DNA of 64,000 nt from Gnetum montanum (taxonomy: Eukaryota; Streptophyta; Gnetopsida; Gnetales; Gnetaceae): contig MNCI01006679.1 of the NCBI GenBank assembly GCA_015680685.1, forward strand, positions 246,501-310,500, read 5' to 3'. Under the pieces are notes generated by a model that saw only the letters and a list, made by a program, of their open reading frames with translations, was not told where the DNA came from and searched no databases. The position numbers were made by a program, and so were the translations under genes. This document shows positions 59,214-64,000 of the stretch, in pieces (within the stretch, counting starts at the first letter, position 1; every line of letters starts with the position of its first letter).

Positions 59214-59364
59214 ATCCTGTCCATGAAGGGATCCTGGGTGGGCTGTCCATGAAGGGATCCTGGGTGGGCTGAGGAAGGCGTTGAAGCATCTCCTAGCTTT
59301 CCTCCACAAACGCTAGCATCGCCTCTTTCTTTGCTTTGCCCTTGTCCTGTTTGCCTGTACCCAT
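59214..59364 (-). pseudogene. Antisense gene of T5, candidate first exon
   Basis: ATG at 59364 reads MGTGKQDKGKAKKEAMLAFV, EES, a stop, EMLQRLPQPTQDPFMD and ends at GCGCTG^GTACGC (59213). A 26 bp direct duplication (from about 59219 to 59270) lies inside. Basic N-terminus and place, shortly inside the right edge of the spacer, resemble the first exon of T3; residue similarity is weak. A clear TATA box was not found. Confidence 0.4.
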
Positions 59365-59569
59365 TTTTCCCCGTACGCTGCAAATCTAGACGCTATAGCT
59401 GCAGATCTGGCCCGAGTGTTGTGGATCTAGCGGCACTGGTTACTCACGCTCCCCTCCGGAACGTTGTACGCTGCTGAACACACCCTGATTCTGGCTCTGA
59501 TCCTGGCTCTCCACTACCCGCCTTGCTTACGCTGCCACTGTTGCCTGTTTCCAATACTCATGCTGTAAA

Positions 59570-59955
59570 ATGATTCAAATAACTTTTACTTTTACTAGTC
59601 AAACCTTATTTCTCCTTTTTTATTTTATTGTATTTTACCATTATTCTTATTTTTACCACTTTGTCTTGACGATAACCTCCTAGGTAAAATGCCCACACCC
59701 TAAAAGTAGAAACTCTAAAATAAAAATAAAATAATATAAAAATCACAAAATAAAATAAAATATTTACTTTTAATTACACTACCTCCTTTGAGCAAAACCA
59801 AACTGTAAAAGCCTCTAAAAATAAAGTAAAATACATAATGTTATTCTAAGTTATTTTGATTACTTTGACCCCCTTTTTTTCTTTTATCAATGCCCAAACC
59901 TTAAACTTCAAAAATAAAAAAAATCTATATAAAAAAATTTATGTTAAATTCTTAT
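59570..59955. other. AT-rich part of T5 spacer
   Basis: Runs of AAAATAAAATA and T-rich stretches, no coding. Corresponds in place to the region upstream of the antisense first exon. Confidence 0.4.
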
Positions 59956-59959
59956 ACAC

Positions 59960-60125
59960 GCACATGGCCTAGTATGGCCTTAAACTGTCACGCATGGCCT
60001 GGTACGGCCTTAAACTGCCACGCATGGCCCGGTACGACCTTAAATTGCCACACATGGCCCGGTACGGCCTTAAAATGCCACTCATGGCCTGGTATGGCCT
60101 TAAACTGCCACACGTCTAGGCATGA
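59960..60125 (+). repeat. Right-edge word array of T5 spacer
   Basis: Five units of about 30 bp: CACGCATGGCCTGGTACGGC then CTTAAACTGC. Same role and position as 40150-40520 in T3. Confidence 0.88.
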
Positions 60126-60231
60126 CGGTAAACTACCCTTGGAGTACCATTGACTATATTTAAACGTAAAATCAATTTCTTAAGAAAAAGAGAAAACTTA
60201 CCCTGTTGACATAGCTCCCTATTTCATTGGC

Positions 60232-60233
60232 AG
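60232..60233 (+). promoter_or_regulatory. 3' splice site before T5 pol
   Basis: CTCCCTATTTCATTGGCAG then GAGCAAACACATGG; pol ATG at 60244. Matches T1 and T3 in place. Confidence 0.6.
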
Positions 60234-60243
60234 GAGCAAACAC

Positions 60244-63200
60244 ATGGATAGCAAACAACTCTTCATACCGTTGTCTATTGATGGACCATATGGAGCGATC
60301 AAGCGAGAAATCAATCCAGAGTCCATTGATTTAGGCCCCCCAACATACAACAATTTAGTGGCATCAACCCAAGAAACACTAGATTTCTTTAAAGGAATGA
60401 AAAAATCTCTAGACCTAGAAGCTGATAACATCACTGAAGATCCCCTAGCCGAAGTCCCCATAACTACGTCAGATGGCAAGGCTAAAATTTTAAAACTAAG
60501 TACTCTGTTGAATCCACAACTCGCGAGTGACATAACTTGAGTGCTAAGAGACAATATAAAAGCATTCGCTTGGTCTTACACTGACATGCCTGGGCTCGAC
60601 CCTCGAATAGTCTAGCATAACATCATACTTGATCCAAAACTAAGACCAGTAAAACAAAAGGTGTGCAAGGTCAAGCCTAAAGTAGCGTTGGTAGTTCGCA
60701 GTGAGATCACGAAGCTTTATCAAGTTGTCTTCATTCGAGCTATGTACTACGCTGATTGGGTATCCAACATGGTTATAGTCCCAAAGAAAAATGGGAGCAT
60801 TCATCTATGTATTAACTTTCGTGACCTCAATGTTGCAACCATAAAAGATGACTTCCCGCTACCTAACATCGATCAACTTGTTGATTCAACCACTGGACAT
60901 GCATTGTTATCCTTTATGGATGGTTTTCAGGATACAACCAGATTAGGATCAATCCCGAACATCAACTCAGGACAACCTTTATGACACCATGGGGTATTTT
61001 GCTATACAATGATGCCATTCAGTCTCAAGAACACTGGAGCTACGTATCAAAGAGCAATGACATTCATCTTTAGTGATTACATATTCAACTCGCTCAATGA
61101 CTACATAGATGACATTGTGGTCAAGTCAAAAACAACTGAGCAACATGTACAAGACCTAGACTTGGTACTGAAACATTGTGTAAAATACGAGCTTAGACTC
61201 AACCCAAAGAAATGTGTCTTTGGGGTCAAAACAGGCAAAATGCTTGGATTCGTTGTATTTGAGACAGGGATACGAGTAGATCTAGATAAGGTTAAGGCAA
61301 TAAAAAATTTGAAACCACCTAGTAACCTTATTGAACTTCACGGTCTACAAGGTAGATTACAGTTTATTACATGCTTTATTGAAAAATTGACAGACAAGTT
61401 GACACCTATGTAGCACTTATTATGCAAGAATGTCCATTATGAATGGACTCCACAGTGCCAAGAAGCCTTTGACAACATTAAAATGGCACTAGCTCAACTA
61501 CCGACAGTTTATCCACCACAGAACAATAAACCATTTTACATCTACCTTGAAACATCCGAATCATCTATCACATCTATGCTTTGTCAGAAACGCGATGATG
61601 GAATTGAAATCCCTATTTACTACTTGAGCCATGCATTAGTAGCCTACGAAAAAAATTACAACGATGTGGAGAGGTCATGCCTTGCCCTTATCTTCTCTTT
61701 AAAGAAGTGGCGACANATTACAACGATGTGGAGAGGTCATGCCTTGCCCTTATCTTCTCTTTAAAGAAGTGGCGACATTATCTCTTTCGTAACCAAGTTA
61801 ATATCATCTGTAAAGACAACGTGCTCAAAGCTATCACAAATAACATATATAAATCAAGCAAGATAGCTAGATGGAAATTGATGATTGCTAAGTTTGACCT
61901 GTACTACATAGCTCAATCATCAATTAAAGGACAAGCTATAGTCAATCAAATGACTGCATCGCCGATGCAAGATCAAGCAGTGATCAACCCAGAGTTTCCC
62001 GATGAGAACGTAAACACAATAGACACAGTACCTGATAACTACGATGCAATCTTAAACTTTGATGGAGCATCGACCTCCTGAGGAGGAAGTGCTACAGCAG
62101 TCATCATGTATCCCTTTGGGGAGATCCAACCCTTTGCTTATCGTTTAATCTTTCCTTGTACTAACAACGTGGCAGAGTACGAAGGTCTTCTTAGAGGTCT
62201 CATGGCAACACTAACTTCAGAAACCACACGGCTCGTAGTTAGAGGCGACTCACAGTTAGTCATCAATCAGGTCATAGATGTATATGCATGTAAAGCTTTA
62301 CATTTACAACCATACTGTGACTTGGCAAAACATCTGCTGAAACAATTCACAAACATAGATGTGCGACATGTTTCCAGAAATGATAATACCATCGCAGATG
62401 CACTTACAAAACTAGCCCTAAACATTTCACCTAACATGTTTCATGCATTGCCTAGTTCCATAACGAGTTGTGCCAAGCCCATAACTGACACTCCTGATGA
62501 ATTACCCGTAACATCCGTTAGCACAACACACGCCATGGAATGGTACGATGACATAAAGGAGTACCTTCTACATGGTGAACCACCTCAACATCTAACAATG
62601 CTCATAACGACATAGTGTGGAAATGCTCTCGGCAGTATGCACTAGTAGGGGACATGTTATGCCGTAGATCCTATGAGGGCATTTTGTTAGTGTGCGTTGG
62701 TAGCATCAATGGCCAAACCATCATGGAGCAGGTTCAAGAAGGACTTTGCAGAGGGCACATAGCACCCAAGGCAATGGCAACCAAAATTAGACATTTAGGC
62801 TACTATTGGACACACATGAAGTACGACTGTTTCTCTAAAGTCAAAACATGCAACATCTACCAAAAACACGATAATCTCATACATGTGCCACCTAACGAGT
62901 TGCATACAGCTCAAATCACATGGCCTTTCTAGAAATGGGGGTTAGACATCATAGGACCAATAACTCCCCCATCTTCTGCAGGACATAGCTTCATCATAAC
63001 CACAACCAAATATTTCACAAAATGGGTAGAAGCTATTCCTCTTAGGAAGACCACATCAAAACAAGTATGCGACTTCATCCTTGAAAACATTGTGATTCAT
63101 TTTGGCATTCCAATAACTATAATCACTGATAACAGTCCACAGTTTAGCAGTGTCGAAACCAAAACCTTTTGTGAGAGCCTAGGCATCAAACATTCATTTT

Positions 63201-63778
63201 TGTCACCATGCTATCCACAGAGCAACGGTCAAGTAGAATCCACAAACAAAACGATCATCATGGTGCTCAGGAAAATGCTTAATCAAAGCAAAAGAAGATG
63301 GCACGAGCAGCTAGTTTACGTGCTATGGGCATATCGAATGACGGACAAAACATCCACAGCTAAAACACCATACAATCTTGTCTATGGTTCAGAAGCTGTT
63401 TTACCTTTGGAGTTGCAGGTACCTTCATTGTGGATCATACTCTCTGGACTCCTTGATTAAAGTCAAAACAGTGACTCACGCATTGTTGACCTTGACTCGG
63501 TGGAGGAGGAGCGAACACGCACACTGGATCAAATCAAGTGGTACCAGTAACAACAACGTCGGTGACATCAACATGACATTTACAAGCGCCTGATCAAGGA
63601 AGGTGACCTTGTCCTTAAGGTAGTCCGTGAACACTCGGACAAATTCTCGGCCAACTGGGAAGGGCCTTACTTGGTCACCAAAGTGTACGAAAATGGAGCG
63701 TTCAAAATAGCCGATATGGACGGTAACAAGCTTGCTCATCCAAAAAATCACATGTACTTCAAACCATTTTACATCTAA
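60244..63778 (+). pseudogene. T5 pol: RT, RNase H, second RNase H, integrase
   Basis: Best-kept pol of the window. It starts MDSKQLFIPLSIDGPYGA. RT: IKDDFPLPNIDQLVDS (about 60842), catalytic YIDD at 61102-61113, LRLNPKKCVFGVKTGKMLGF. RNase H: FYIYLETSESSITSMLCQ to HYLFRNQVNIICKDN (61537-61830). Second RNase H: ILNFDGASTS to NNVAEYEGLLRGL and VVRGDSQLVINQV (62050-62420). Integrase: catalytic Asp 62945-62947, Asp 63128-63130, Glu 63236-63238; the zinc-finger C-x-x-C reads CNIY. The C-terminal end NKLAHPKNHMYFKPFYI stops at 63776-63778. Lesions: stops at 60538, 60613, 61411, 62079 and 62929, shifts near 60945 and 63430, and a 62 bp assembly repeat. Confidence 0.95.
61655..61777 (+). repeat. 61 bp direct duplication around a single N, likely misassembly
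   Basis: Bases 61655-61715 and 61717-61777 are identical, separated by N at 61716. Removing one copy and the N restores the RNase H frame across NYNDVERSCLALIFSLKKWR and HYLF. An uncollapsed contig overlap is the likely cause. Confidence 0.93.
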
Positions 63779-64000
63779 AAAAATCCTAAGGTATGTATTT
63801 GTCCTGGCATCATGACGGTAAACTGATACCACCAATTCGTGCTGGCATCATGATGGTAAACTAATACCATAGATTCATCCTGGCATCACGATGATAAATT
63901 GATACCACAGACTCATCCTGACATCATGATGTTAAACTGATACCATAGATCATCTGGAATGACAATAAACTACCACGCTCTCATCTGCTAGAGTCCACTA
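63779..64000 (+). repeat. T5 3' UTR with CATCATGACGGTAAACTGATACC units
   Basis: At least four units of about 45-48 bp, with GGCATCATGATGGTAAACTGATA as core, follow the pol stop. The core resembles the CATGACGGTAAACTACC form at 60120 and the spacer-edge words. No LTR start is reached before the window ends. Confidence 0.8.

Larger units (their letters stand above)
55086..60233 (+). other. T5 protease-RT spacer, presumed 5.1 kb intron
   Basis: No sense retroviral coding. The right end is CTCCCTATTTCATTGGCAG with AG at 60232-60233, 10 bp before the pol ATG. Word arrays mark both edges. The left donor is not clear. It holds antisense exon candidates, a minisatellite and a long unmatched segment. 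Confidence 0.55.

Overview
The window looks like plant nuclear DNA from a large, repeat-filled genome; a gymnosperm or another giant-genome seed plant is my inference, not something the sequence proves. I see no intact host gene, rRNA, tRNA or CRISPR. Almost everything recognisable is LTR retrotransposon, mostly Ty3/gypsy of the Tat/Ogre type. The signs are gag-protease, then a long spacer, then RT, RNase H, a second archaeal-type RNase H and integrase. All frames carry stops and shifts, so these are relics. N runs lie at 22375-22398 and 44089-44302, and single Ns at 28721, 28912, 55520 and 61716.

Layout, left to right. 1-3753 is a non-autonomous copia-like element (end of the 5' LTR, short internal region, 3' LTR). 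3990-12475 is the 3' half of Tat element T1: a degenerate array of about 190 bp units, a 371-372 bp tandem duplication, pol, 3' UTR and 3' LTR. 12476-22137 is AT-rich and mostly unassigned, apart from a 304 bp tandem duplication and a protease-RT relic of a different gypsy lineage (G1, 16294-17430). 22138-28328 is the 5' half of T2 (LTR, leader, gag, protease, start of spacer). The rest is a nest of same-family, same-strand insertions. T3 (LTR 28329-30370) interrupts the T2 spacer. T4 (LTR 41662-43167) interrupts the T3 RT. T5 (LTR 48294-50042) interrupts the spacer of T4. T5 pol closes the window; the 3' halves of T2, T3 and T4 are not seen.

The most interesting structure is the spacer between protease and RT. 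In T1, T3 and T5 a pyrimidine-rich tract and AG lie just before the pol start codon, so the spacer (5-6 kb in T3 and T5) reads as an Ogre-like intron. Its two ends carry arrays of a conserved word close to GGCCTAAAACTAGC. Inside it, on the opposite strand, T3 carries what looks like a complete multi-exon gene: a TATAAATA box, a start codon, introns of 86-100 bp with GT...AG ends that keep the frame, a domain-like central exon, an acidic segment, a helical charged region and a short acidic last exon. T4 keeps the homologous last two exons with an 88 bp intron at the same place. T5 keeps a similar last exon and a candidate first exon. This looks like an antisense gene nested in the intron of a retrotransposon. 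Known extra antisense ORFs of Tat elements are usually described between pol and the 3' LTR.
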